From the NCBI GenBank assembly GCA_902775605.1, contig CACYNE010000020.1, forward strand, positions 1-64,000: 64,000 bases of DNA, given 5' to 3'. The position numbers were made by a program, and so were the translations under genes. Position 1 is the first letter of the stretch. Each line of letters begins with the position of its first letter. Shown here piece after piece: positions 20,035 through 28,568 of the stretch. Origin of the DNA: an uncultured Prevotellaceae bacterium. GTDB taxonomy: Bacteria; Bacteroidota; Bacteroidia; Bacteroidales; Bacteroidaceae. Below the pieces are notes generated by a model that was not told the origin of the DNA, searched no databases, and was given only the letters and a program-made list of their open reading frames with translations.

Positions 20035-23000
20035 TTATTTCTTAACCACCTTTTCTATGCGTACGGTACCGTCGCTCATGTACTTCTTCACGATCTGGAG
20101 ACCCTTGTTTGCGCTGACGATACGACGTCCGTTCAGGTCATAGAGCTCTACGCCACGAACACGAACCTCGCGTGCATTGTCAACACCAGTCTCAATCTCG
20201 CCAATCACCTCATTGTATGCAGAAGCATAGTCAGCGTTGGTCTTGTTAGACAGCAACAGGCGAACATCGAGCTGACCGTCAACAACTACGACTTCCTCAA
20301 TCATCAAAGGATTGTTACCAGTAGCGAAGGGGAATGCCTGGCCGATAATCTCGGCACCAACAGTAGCATAGAAGTTCAGGTCGCGATCTTCCACATTGGG
20401 CTCCTCGCCTTCCTCTACGGGCTCTACTTCAGGAGTCTCAGAGGTCTTCACATAAGCAAAGGTATTGTCAACAGAAGCATCGTCATTGCGCTCGCCGAAG
20501 CCGTACTTGATGGTGTAAACACCAGCAGGCAGGTCGGTGATGGTCTGCTCAAGACGGTAAGCAGGTCCCCATGTCTGGAACATGCAATCCTCAGCAACGC
20601 CCTCAACATTCTTAGGCTGGCCCCAACCAACAGTCAAACCAGGAGCACCGAAGCCCTCAGGAGTAATCCATCCAGGAACGTTCTCAGCAGTGAAGTTCAT
20701 GTTGGGCTGCTGCTTGTAGGTGTTGGGGTTCTTAACGAATACGGTCATGTCGTAAGAAGGAATAACCTCTTCCTCGGTAACCTCGTCGATAGTAGTAGCG
20801 AACAACTTGCTATCAGCACTCTTCAGATCAGAATAGAGCAACTTCTTGATGTTCAGCTTAACAGCCTCAGCCAGACCATCGTCATCGATCAAGGCCTTGT
20901 TGACTTCAGCAACGAATGCACTGTCAACAGCAACATCCAGAGCCTGAGACAGAGTGTTCAGAGTAGCGAGACCCAAACGCAGGCGATCGAAGAGAACAGC
21001 CACACCAGTAGCCTTACCACCGTTTGCATTCTCAGGAGCAGAAACACCCTCAGTAAAGAGCAGAGAAGCAAGGTTAGCATAATCGCTCAACTCCTTAACA
21101 GCAGTAGTCAGAGCAGCATTATCAGTCAGCTTGTCGAAATCATAAATCAACTCAACCTCAGACTCAGGATCCTCAGGATCAACAGCAACCCACTGAGAAG
21201 TGCCATGATACTTAGCATTGATACCCTTTACCTGTCCATAGAGCTCAGTAGCAGCAAACTTGTTGCTTGCGTTCTGACGCTCAACGTCGATAGACTTCTT
21301 AATCTGAGAATCATAGTTGTCACAGAGTGAACGGTGATCCTTCAGAGCAGCGGTCAGAGCATCGAGAGCTTCGGCAGCAGTCTTGAACTTAGAAGGAGCG
21401 GTGTAAGAACTCTTCTCACCCTCGTACTTAGTAACAGCCTCGCTCAGAGCGTTGTAGTCAACACCTGCATAGCGTTCTGCAGAGTTAGCCTCAAGAGCAG
21501 ACTTTGCATTAGCCAGAGCAGTGTTCAGCAGCTGAGTCTCCTCAACACCAATAGCATTGGGGATGTACTTCATTGATACATTAGCCAAGATAACCTCAAC
21601 AAAGCCATTTACACTCCAGCGCAACAGATAGTAACCTGTATGATCAGGAGTAAAGTCAATTGAAGTAAAGGTTGAACCACTAACTGCACTCGTAGCGCCA
21701 TTTACGTTAGGAGTATTATTGATGGTCTGCGACAAATACGGTTCTGCCTCTTCATCAGCAGAATCCAGAATAGAGAAGGTCATCTGAGAACCATTGTCCT
21801 TCCACATAGCTGAGTTGAAGGTAAGTCTGTACTTCTTACCACCCTCAAGCTGCAACTGATAGCCATCCCAGTTACCATACTCAACATAGCCCTCACGGAA
21901 GTAGAGACCCTTTGTGAAGTCACCACCCTCTGCGAAGTCGAACATACGAGGACCAGAACCATAAGAACTCTCTGAAGTACGATCCTCACCGTTGAAGTTT
22001 ACGATGTAGCCTTCAGGAATACCTCCTGCTGCGCAGTTTGCGAAGAGTTCAGCAGGAACAACTTCCTTAATGGTATCGTTGGGGTTAACCTCAACCTGAC
22101 CAATGAAGAATGAATATTCGAACTCGGCATAGATATTGTCAGCAAGACGAGCCTCAGGATAAACCTTATCAATCTTAATGGTATAAGTACCAGTAGGCAG
22201 ATCGTCATTACCCTCACGAGTCAGTATTACCTTCTCTGCAGCTACAAACTGGCCACTCAGAGAAGAGATAGTAACACCTTCAACAGGAGTAACGGTCAAT
22301 GGCTTGCCATTCAGGGTAGCAACCATGTTTGTGCAGTCAGCAAGCTTATCGAAAGTAACTTTGAACTCCTTCAAACTATTAGGCAGGTTGAAAGAACCAT
22401 CCTCAGGATCAGACTCGATAATGGTAGGACTCTGATAGATATAAGCAAATGCATCCTCTGCATATGCAATATCATCATTCTCAGTAGCGATGCCATCGAA
22501 GTTAGCCACATCCTGGCCCTCAACAGCAGCAGAAGTATAAATAAGGTGGAAAGCAGGATCGCTGGGGTTAGTGAACTTCACCTCAAGCTTATCATCGGGC
22601 TCAAGTATATCCTCAGTGAAGATATAGAAACGACCATCAGCGAAACCTTCTACAGAAGTAATATCCTCATCACTCAGAGCCTCACCGTCAAGAGTAACCT
22701 TCACGCAGTTCTTGGGGAAGAGCAGACGAGGCTTACCAGAAGCCTTTACCAAAGCGGGAATATTGGTATCGAAACCAAAGTCAATCTTAATAACATCCTG
22801 AGCATACTCAGCAATAGTACCAAGCTTGTAAACTTCAAATACGATGTTATCAAAATAATAATTGTTGGCATCAGCATATTCATTCAAGTTGAATGCCACA
22901 GAGAGGAACTTCTTGTCATCCTTAGACTGATCAGCAGTAACGGTTCCTTCCTTTTCGAAAGTCTGCCAGTCTGAGGTGAAGTCCAAATTACCGAACATTT

Positions 23001-23847
23001 CCCAGTGGATATAATCACTTGGTTCAGCATGCGCCTGTGTACTGACAGTAGCAGCCTCGTCAGCACGATAGTCGAAAGACACGCGATACTTAGTACCTGC
23101 GGGCACGGGCTCGTTAAAGCGGAACCAGAACTGATTGTCCCAAGCTTCAGCAGTCTTGGCGCCAGCTTCAACAACGATACCACGAGAGTCGTCAACACCA
23201 ACACCATCAGTAATCACAGAGTTCAAAACTTCACCAGCATCATCACCAGTGTTTATCTTGGTAAAGAAGCTTGAGTTGTCATCGCCTTCCATGTCGCTGT
23301 TGTTAATCAGGTTGTTCCAACCTACAGAAACAGCATTACCTGCCTTCTCGAGCTCCATGCTGGTCACAGTAACTTTGGCCCAGTTTGCACCCTTGATACA
23401 ATGCAAGTGACAGAAACCCTTGTCCTTAACAATAGCCTTCAGGTCAACAACATAAGTGTCGTCACCCTCCTGTGAGAAATACTTAGCAGACCATCCGCCC
23501 TTTGTATTGTCAATCAGGTGAGACTCTGCTTCGGTAGCATTCCACTGACCCTCGTCAACGTCACGGTTGAGAAGGAAACGGGGAGTACCTTCAGTCACCT
23601 TGACTGTCAACTTGGTGTAAGCTGAAAGGTCAGCATAGTTAATAACACTGGGATCGCCATAAGGCAAGTCCGTAGACTCGTCTAAGACCCAGGCGCAATC
23701 AGCCGTACCGGTGCTCTTAGCATCTGCGGTCCAGCCATCCCATGAACAGAAAGGAACCTCATCAAGAGATACCGTCTCTGCACTTACATTTGTCACGCCG
23801 AGCATCAACAGCATCAGCGCAAACATCATGCGGAAAGTTTTATTCAT
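20035..23847 (-). CDS. Large secreted surface protein with carbohydrate-binding-like domains and sorting tail
   Basis: The protein has 1270 residues from the ATG at 23847; the in-frame TTG six bases upstream is less likely. A signal peptide (about 1-23, ending NVSA) is followed by jelly-roll segments (about 25-165, 175-340), Ig-like or bacterial-invasin-like segments (345-590), another galactose-binding-like sandwich (595-765), a helical FIVAR-like region (770-1015), a last jelly-roll (1030-1215), and a tail VELYDLNGRRIVSANKGLQI resembling Prevotella type IX sorting signals. No catalytic motif is visible. It is acidic and has its own promoter and terminator between the regulator and the enzyme operon, so it is probably a glycan-binding or scaffold protein on the cell surface. 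Domain borders are approximate and no known family is claimed. Confidence 0.7.
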   Translation of the reverse strand: MNKTFRMMFALMLLMLGVTNVSAETVSLDEVPFCSWDGWTADAKSTGTADCAWVLDESTDLPYGDPSVINYADLSAYTKLTVKVTEGTPRFLLNRDVDEGQWNATEAESHLIDNTKGGWSAKYFSQEGDDTYVVDLKAIVKDKGFCHLHCIKGANWAKVTVTSMELEKAGNAVSVGWNNLINNSDMEGDDNSSFFTKINTGDDAGEVLNSVITDGVGVDDSRGIVVEAGAKTAEAWDNQFWFRFNEPVPAGTKYRVSFDYRADEAATVSTQAHAEPSDYIHWEMFGNLDFTSDWQTFEKEGTVTADQSKDDKKFLSVAFNLNEYADANNYYFDNIVFEVYKLGTIAEYAQDVIKIDFGFDTNIPALVKASGKPRLLFPKNCVKVTLDGEALSDEDITSVEGFADGRFYIFTEDILEPDDKLEVKFTNPSDPAFHLIYTSAAVEGQDVANFDGIATENDDIAYAEDAFAYIYQSPTIIESDPEDGSFNLPNSLKEFKVTFDKLADCTNMVATLNGKPLTVTPVEGVTISSLSGQFVAAEKVILTREGNDDLPTGTYTIKIDKVYPEARLADNIYAEFEYSFFIGQVEVNPNDTIKEVVPAELFANCAAGGIPEGYIVNFNGEDRTSESSYGSGPRMFDFAEGGDFTKGLYFREGYVEYGNWDGYQLQLEGGKKYRLTFNSAMWKDNGSQMTFSILDSADEEAEPYLSQTINNTPNVNGATSAVSGSTFTSIDFTPDHTGYYLLRWSVNGFVEVILANVSMKYIPNAIGVEETQLLNTALANAKSALEANSAERYAGVDYNALSEAVTKYEGEKSSYTAPSKFKTAAEALDALTAALKDHRSLCDNYDSQIKKSIDVERQNASNKFAATELYGQVKGINAKYHGTSQWVAVDPEDPESEVELIYDFDKLTDNAALTTAVKELSDYANLASLLFTEGVSAPENANGGKATGVAVLFDRLRLGLATLNTLSQALDVAVDSAFVAEVNKALIDDDGLAEAVKLNIKKLLYSDLKSADSKLFATTIDEVTEEEVIPSYDMTVFVKNPNTYKQQPNMNFTAENVPGWITPEGFGAPGLTVGWGQPKNVEGVAEDCMFQTWGPAYRLEQTITDLPAGVYTIKYGFGERNDDASVDNTFAYVKTSETPEVEPVEEGEEPNVEDRDLNFYATVGAEIIGQAFPFATGNNPLMIEEVVVVDGQLDVRLLLSNKTNADYASAYNEVIGEIETGVDNAREVRVRGVELYDLNGRRIVSANKGLQIVKKYMSDGTVRIEKVVKK

Positions 23848-23901
23848 GTGCAATAAAGTTAGTTAATAAAATATTTATAATAAAATTGATTTTTTCGGCT
23901 G

Positions 23902-23959
23902 CAAAGATAATCTATTTAATTCATACATACTTTTTGGCGCGTCTCATTGTATTTCATAT
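23902..23959 (-). promoter_or_regulatory. Promoter and candidate operators of the large surface protein gene
   Basis: A -7 element TATCTTTG lies at 23902-23909, 54 nt before the ATG. Exactly 19 nt further upstream is the 15-bp block 23929-23943 (minus strand GACGCGCCAAAAAGT), matched 13/15 at 44905-44919 with the same 19-nt gap to its -7 box. Next to it, 23940-23959 reads like a shorter version of the 19944-19964 block (ATATGAAATACAATGAGACG). The remainder of the 23848-24209 gap is A/T-rich with a large palindrome at 24086-24146 and nothing else I recognise. Confidence 0.6.
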
Positions 23960-24085
23960 TTGTAACACAGTTAAAACGCAACAAATACAAAAGTTAACGA
24001 GACAAAAGCAATGCAACCAGCAAAAATACGATTTAGAGACAAGAAATACATATGATATAGATTATAAATACCCTACTTACGAAAA

Positions 24086-24146
24086 GTCCGACGCCTTCGG
24101 ACTGTGAGTCCGCGCCTTTCGGACTGGCAGTCCGAAGGCGTCGGAC
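24086..24146. repeat. Nested palindrome (REP-like), probable terminator of the hybrid regulator gene
   Basis: An 18-bp perfect inverted repeat (24086-24103 with 24129-24146) encloses a second inverted repeat AGTCCG/CGGACT (24107-24112 with 24120-24125). The sequence is built from repeated GTCCG/CGGAC words, giving a hairpin or cruciform much larger than a normal terminator. It lies 64 nt after the stop of the leftward gene at 24210, and the minus strand continues with TTTTCG, so it may also end that transcript. Its G/C content contrasts sharply with the A/T-rich surroundings. Confidence 0.85.
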
Positions 24147-24209
24147 AAATAACAAGTATATGAATGCCTTCTGCACCATTAAGAGGCTGGTCGGCCTTCG
24201 CACGCCACT

Positions 24210-27200
24210 TTATTCTGTTGGCTCAGCCTCCTGCTCGGCATATTCCGATGGAGCAATGCCGAAGTGCTTGCGGAAGATGGTAGAGAAGTGGGCCAGATTC
24301 GAGAAGCCTACGGTATAGGCCACCTGAGTCACGTTGACCTTCTGCTCGCGCAAGAGGCGGGCGGCCTGCTCCAAACGGATGTTTCGAATGAACTCGCTGG
24401 TAGAGATGCCTGTCAGTTCCTTCATCTTTCGATGCAGCTGGGCACGACTGATGCCTACCTCCTGTGTCAGCATATCGACATTGAAGTCGCTGTTAGAGAG
24501 GTTTCTGTTCACAGACTTCATGATGCGCTCCATCAGCAATTCGTCGTTGCCCTTCACTTCGGGCGAGGCCACCTTATCTGCCTGCTGCTGGGCACCGCTA
24601 TATTTACCCTTCAGACGTTGGCGACTCTGAATCAGGTTTTCTATGACCATGTGGAGCTCAGCCAAGTCGAACGGCTTTGCCAAGAATGCATCAGCACCAC
24701 GCTCCAAGCCCTCCAGGCGGTGAGACACATCAGACATTGACGTCAGCATGATCACAGGAACGTGCGACACTTTAACGCTGCTCTTAATCATACGCAGCAT
24801 CGTGAAGCCGTCCATCTCGGGCATCATCACATCACTCACCACAACATCATAGTCGCCAACAAGCAATTCCTTGATGCCTTCCTTACCATTAGAGCAAACG
24901 GTAAACTTATAGTAACGGCCCAGCTCGCTTGAAATATAACGGCCTATCTCCACGTCATCATCGACAACCAGTACACGATGCTTCGCACCTGTTGCCTTGA
25001 CTGGTGCTGCCGTTGTCTCTGTTTCCACAGGAGACTCATCAATCTCGTTTGCTGCCAGATGAGCATTACCCATAGGCAGGCACACCTCGAAGACCGCACC
25101 ACTTTCACCCTTACGGTTGTGTGCCTCAATCGTGCCGTGATGCATATCAACTATCATCTTACAGAGGTTCAGGCCGATACCCGTACCAGTAATATGCAGA
25201 CGACGTGAGTTTCCGCCCTGATAGAAGCGCTCGAAGATGTGCTTCAGATTATCGCCATCAAGTCCGACACCACTGTCAATCACTTGCAGGACAACCTTCT
25301 TGTCGGTATGAGTGAGTTGGATTTCCACGCTACCGCCATCGTAACTATACTTAAAGGCATTTGACAACAGGTTGGTAATCACCTTGTCGAACTGTCCACG
25401 GTCAATCCAGACATCCAGGCTGTCGGCATCGTGAGCAAACGTAAAGGAGATATTACGCTCGCAGGCGTTATACTCAAACATCTTATAAATGCCCTGAGTG
25501 AAGGCCACCAGGTCGGTCTTCTGACAATGCAACTGCATCTGCTGCTTATCAATCTTGCGCACGTCGAGAATCTGATTCACCAGATTCAGAATGCGCTTCG
25601 CATTACGATCAATGGTATCAATATCGCGCTGTGCATCGGGCTGGTCGCTCGAGATATGTCGCTTCAGATTGGCCAAGGGACTCATAATAAGCGTCAACGG
25701 CGAACGGATATCGTGGGTGGCATTGATGAGGAACTTCATCTTCTCCTCGTTCAACTGCTCATGAGCATGACGACGATAGTTGAGGAACACAAAGATGGCC
25801 AATGCCAACAAGGCCAGGAAATAAATGATGTAGGCCAGCGTGGTGCGATACCACGGTGCACGGATGGTGACAATCACCAATTTCTCCGGCGTATATTCGT
25901 TGCCCTGCTGGGCACGCACCTCAATACGATAGGTGCCAGGCTGCAGGTGACTCAGCGTAAAGTCGTTGACGCCGGCCGGGTTGCGAATCCACTCGCCATC
26001 ATTCACGCGATATTCGAACGTGACATTCATCGGGTTGTCGAAGTTCATCTGCGAGAAGCAGAGTGTGATGGTGTGGTCAAGATAACTCAGAGTGAAGTGT
26101 TCGCTCTGGCTGACAGGCTCCTCCGTGATGCGAACACCATTCAAAACAGTAGTAGTATTCACGCCCTGACCACTCACAAGGAAAGCGGTGAGCTGAAGGG
26201 GAGCCAATGACGGATTGGCGGCGTTGACGTTCTTGGGCTGGAAGACAGTCATACCATCGTTATGACCGAAGTACACCATGTCGTCTTCTGTGTGCATACC
26301 CACACCATAAAGGAATTCCTTCTGCACCAGACCATTGCCGTTAATATGGCCCAAGAAGTTATGGGTGGTCTGCTGATACTGCCAAACACCCTGAGAGGTT
26401 GAGCACCACAGATCGCCATTATTCGACTGCACAACATAGCACACAGCCTTATTAGCAAGTTGCTCACTGCCGGGGAAACGTTCTACACGACGGGTTTGTC
26501 TGTCGTAGAGATAGAGTCCCTGCTCTGTACCAATAGCAATACTACCATCAAGGGAACGACCATCGGCCAGACTTCCTCTGTGCAATTCGCACACATCGAA
26601 GCACACAATACCATCCAACTGAGAATTCCAACCCTGAGAACGGAAGCTGTCATTGCGGGGGTCATAACAGGAGATGCCTGATGAAGTGGCCATCCAGATA
26701 TATCCCTTGCTATCGCTCGACATGCCCATCACCCAGTTGTTGCACAGCCAGCCTTTCACAGAATCTCGCTCTGAGAAATTACGATTGCGCAGACTTCCTG
26801 TTTGAGGATCATAAATACAGAAGCCGCGCGAGAAGGTAGAGATATAAATACGACCAAGGTCGTCGCTGGTCATATCATTAAAGCGGTCACAATCAAAGTT
26901 CACCTTCAACTGATAACGACCAGTATTGGGATCATAAGCAAAGAGACCATCGTCTGTGCCAACCCAGAATCGCTTCTGCTTATCACGGAAGATAAACTCT
27001 ACTGCTTCTGGGGCTGCGGGATGAGACACCACATGGCCGTGATTATTGAACCCATAGATACCTACACCCTGAACTGTGCACCACACAATACCATCATCAC
27101 CCTCACATACTGACGAGATGGTAGAACCAAGGCTGATGCCTTGTGACTGGAAACTCCAGTTATTGAAATCAACCGGACGCAAAGGAACCATCAGCAAGCC

Positions 27201-28133
27201 CTTGCGATGGCAGCCCAACCACAGGTTGCCGCCACGGTCACTCATCACGCAAGTCACCTTGGCAGTATTGGCATCAACTCCGGCAGCATCAATCTCCACA
27301 TGTTCCAGACGTCGAGAGGCATTCATCGCCAAGCGATAAAGGCCTTGCCCGCGCGTACCTATATATATAGATCCATCTCCAGTCATCGTGGCATGATTGA
27401 AAACAGCGTCTTTCTTGGATGCTGCACCCAAATCGATACTTGCCACAGACATCTGACCATTGTGATAAGACATCAGGCCATGAAGACAAACAACCAGGAG
27501 CTCATCACCATATTCTACGAAAGACTGCGGATTGCCTACTGCAGAACGGAACACCTTTCTGTTCTTTCCATCATACATCACAATAGTATCATCGAAGCCA
27601 CTCTTCCACAAGCGACCGCGTGAGTCTTCGAACAAACGACTGAAGAACTGGTCGGAAGGATTCAAAGTCACTTCCTTCATCTTGCCATCGGAGCCAACAG
27701 AGAAGGCGCCATAGCCTGCCGTTCCCACCATAATGGTTCCATCCTTTCGCTGAATGATGCTTGAGATACGAGGATGCAAGTCTTTGGGGAAGGGATAATG
27801 AACAAATGATTCTGTGGCACTATCAAAACGGTCTAAGCCACGATTGGTACCAACCCAAAGCTGTCCGTCTCTATCACAGAACAAGGTTACCACCACATTG
27901 ACGGTAATAGACGACGGATCTTTGTCATCATGCAGATAATAGGCAAAGCGATAACCATCGAATTTATTCAGTCCGTAGTCTGTGGCCACCCAAACAGAAC
28001 CCATCTGATCTTGGCACAAGTCTGATACTAGACTACTGGAAAAACGATCGGAAGAAATGAACTGGCCCGCCTGACCAAACATACCCCCCACAAATAGTAT
28101 AGTAGAAAGAAGTAATAGTATAGTACGTTTCAT
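24210..28133 (-). CDS. Hybrid two-component system regulator (sensor, kinase, receiver and AraC domain in one chain)
   Basis: The protein has 1307 residues. A signal/anchor (1-20) is followed by a periplasmic two-propeller sensor of reg_prop repeats (~25-640), recognisable by repeats such as GQLWVGTNRGLDRF, then a Y_Y_Y beta-sandwich (~680-758) and one membrane helix (~765-785). The kinase part has the H-box ATHDIRSPL (His807), N-box NLLSNA (921-926) and G-boxes DSGVGL (953-958) and GTGIGL (983-988). The receiver (~1052-1165) has Asp1101 and Lys1153, and the AraC helix-turn-helix region (~1200-1300) ends the chain. In Bacteroidetes this architecture senses oligosaccharides released by its own locus and turns on the susC/susD and enzyme operons. 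It lies between those operons and is the only such regulator here, so it is the obvious controller. Confidence 0.95.
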   Translation of the reverse strand: MKRTILLLLSTILFVGGMFGQAGQFISSDRFSSSLVSDLCQDQMGSVWVATDYGLNKFDGYRFAYYLHDDKDPSSITVNVVVTLFCDRDGQLWVGTNRGLDRFDSATESFVHYPFPKDLHPRISSIIQRKDGTIMVGTAGYGAFSVGSDGKMKEVTLNPSDQFFSRLFEDSRGRLWKSGFDDTIVMYDGKNRKVFRSAVGNPQSFVEYGDELLVVCLHGLMSYHNGQMSVASIDLGAASKKDAVFNHATMTGDGSIYIGTRGQGLYRLAMNASRRLEHVEIDAAGVDANTAKVTCVMSDRGGNLWLGCHRKGLLMVPLRPVDFNNWSFQSQGISLGSTISSVCEGDDGIVWCTVQGVGIYGFNNHGHVVSHPAAPEAVEFIFRDKQKRFWVGTDDGLFAYDPNTGRYQLKVNFDCDRFNDMTSDDLGRIYISTFSRGFCIYDPQTGSLRNRNFSERDSVKGWLCNNWVMGMSSDSKGYIWMATSSGISCYDPRNDSFRSQGWNSQLDGIVCFDVCELHRGSLADGRSLDGSIAIGTEQGLYLYDRQTRRVERFPGSEQLANKAVCYVVQSNNGDLWCSTSQGVWQYQQTTHNFLGHINGNGLVQKEFLYGVGMHTEDDMVYFGHNDGMTVFQPKNVNAANPSLAPLQLTAFLVSGQGVNTTTVLNGVRITEEPVSQSEHFTLSYLDHTITLCFSQMNFDNPMNVTFEYRVNDGEWIRNPAGVNDFTLSHLQPGTYRIEVRAQQGNEYTPEKLVIVTIRAPWYRTTLAYIIYFLALLALAIFVFLNYRRHAHEQLNEEKMKFLINATHDIRSPLTLIMSPLANLKRHISSDQPDAQRDIDTIDRNAKRILNLVNQILDVRKIDKQQMQLHCQKTDLVAFTQGIYKMFEYNACERNISFTFAHDADSLDVWIDRGQFDKVITNLLSNAFKYSYDGGSVEIQLTHTDKKVVLQVIDSGVGLDGDNLKHIFERFYQGGNSRRLHITGTGIGLNLCKMIVDMHHGTIEAHNRKGESGAVFEVCLPMGNAHLAANEIDESPVETETTAAPVKATGAKHRVLVVDDDVEIGRYISSELGRYYKFTVCSNGKEGIKELLVGDYDVVVSDVMMPEMDGFTMLRMIKSSVKVSHVPVIMLTSMSDVSHRLEGLERGADAFLAKPFDLAELHMVIENLIQSRQRLKGKYSGAQQQADKVASPEVKGNDELLMERIMKSVNRNLSNSDFNVDMLTQEVGISRAQLHRKMKELTGISTSEFIRNIRLEQAARLLREQKVNVTQVAYTVGFSNLAHFSTIFRKHFGIAPSEYAEQEAEPTE

Positions 28134-28161
28134 TATTTGGCAAATCTTTTTAAATTTGCGG

Positions 28162-28169
28162 CAAAATTA
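28162..28169 (-). promoter_or_regulatory. -7 element of the hybrid regulator gene
   Basis: TAATTTTG on the minus strand lies 29 nt upstream of the start codon at 28133, in an A/T-rich setting typical of Bacteroidetes promoters. No clean -33 TTG is visible at 19-21 nt. Confidence 0.6.
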
Positions 28170-28222
28170 ATAAAAAAACTCATAAGTTGAGCTTCTTATT
28201 AAGTTTAATTATGTTTTCTTTA

Positions 28223-28249
28223 TGTCTCAACCCCCTAAAAAATGAGACA
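28223..28249. promoter_or_regulatory. TGTCTCA-N13-TGAGACA inverted repeat upstream of the regulator promoter
   Basis: A perfect 7-bp inverted repeat (28223-28229 with 28243-28249) lies 54-80 nt upstream of the -7 box of the regulator gene. The same heptamer occurs in the candidate operators of the enzyme operon and upstream of the orphan gene at 61591. It could be an autoregulatory site. The heptamer alone is expected several times by chance in 64 kb; the paired arrangement is what stands out. Confidence 0.45.
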
Positions 28250-28326
28250 ACAACAAAAAAACACATGAAACAGGCAAACAAGACACACAAAAAGCACAGC
28301 AAGAAAAACACGCGCACAACGGGCAC

Positions 28327-28366
28327 AAAAAAAAAACAGCTGCCTATATTCTCATACGGGCAGCTG
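28327..28366 (-). terminator. Terminator downstream of the SusC/SusD operon
   Basis: CAGCTGCC (28337-28344) pairs with GGCAGCTG (28359-28366), and the minus strand continues with ten T. It lies about 200 nt past the last stop codon of the operon (28569). It also lies downstream of the promoter-like element at 28472-28479, so it might instead or additionally end a short independent RNA. The remaining bases of the 28134-28568 gap are A/T-rich and carry no open frame of note. Confidence 0.8.
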
Positions 28367-28471
28367 CTTTCATTAGTTTACCATAACTAATATACTACAA
28401 AACTAAAATCCAACTACTAACTATAACTATAAAATGAATCACTACTAATTTTCTGTTTCTTTATCACGGTG

Positions 28472-28479
28472 CAAAGGTA
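28472..28479 (-). promoter_or_regulatory. Promoter-like element in the 3' region of the SusC/SusD operon
   Basis: TACCTTTGCACC on the minus strand matches the -7 consensus and flanking bases of other promoters in this window, but it lies 90 nt downstream of the SusD stop. Just upstream (about 28502-28520) is a sequence resembling the shared operator (GAAACATATGAGATA). A transcript from here would meet the terminator at 28337-28366 after ~130 nt. The -33 element is poor, so this may be a remnant promoter. Confidence 0.4.
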
Positions 28480-28568
28480 CATACTTTTAGTGTAACACAC
28501 TATCTCATATGTTTCGTTTCTTTTCATTTTTGGATTATATTGCACAAAAATAGGATTATCTTGCCTTT

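Noticed and set aside
23848..23853. TTG start for the large surface protein
   Set aside because: An ATG two codons later at 23847 starts directly with the signal peptide.
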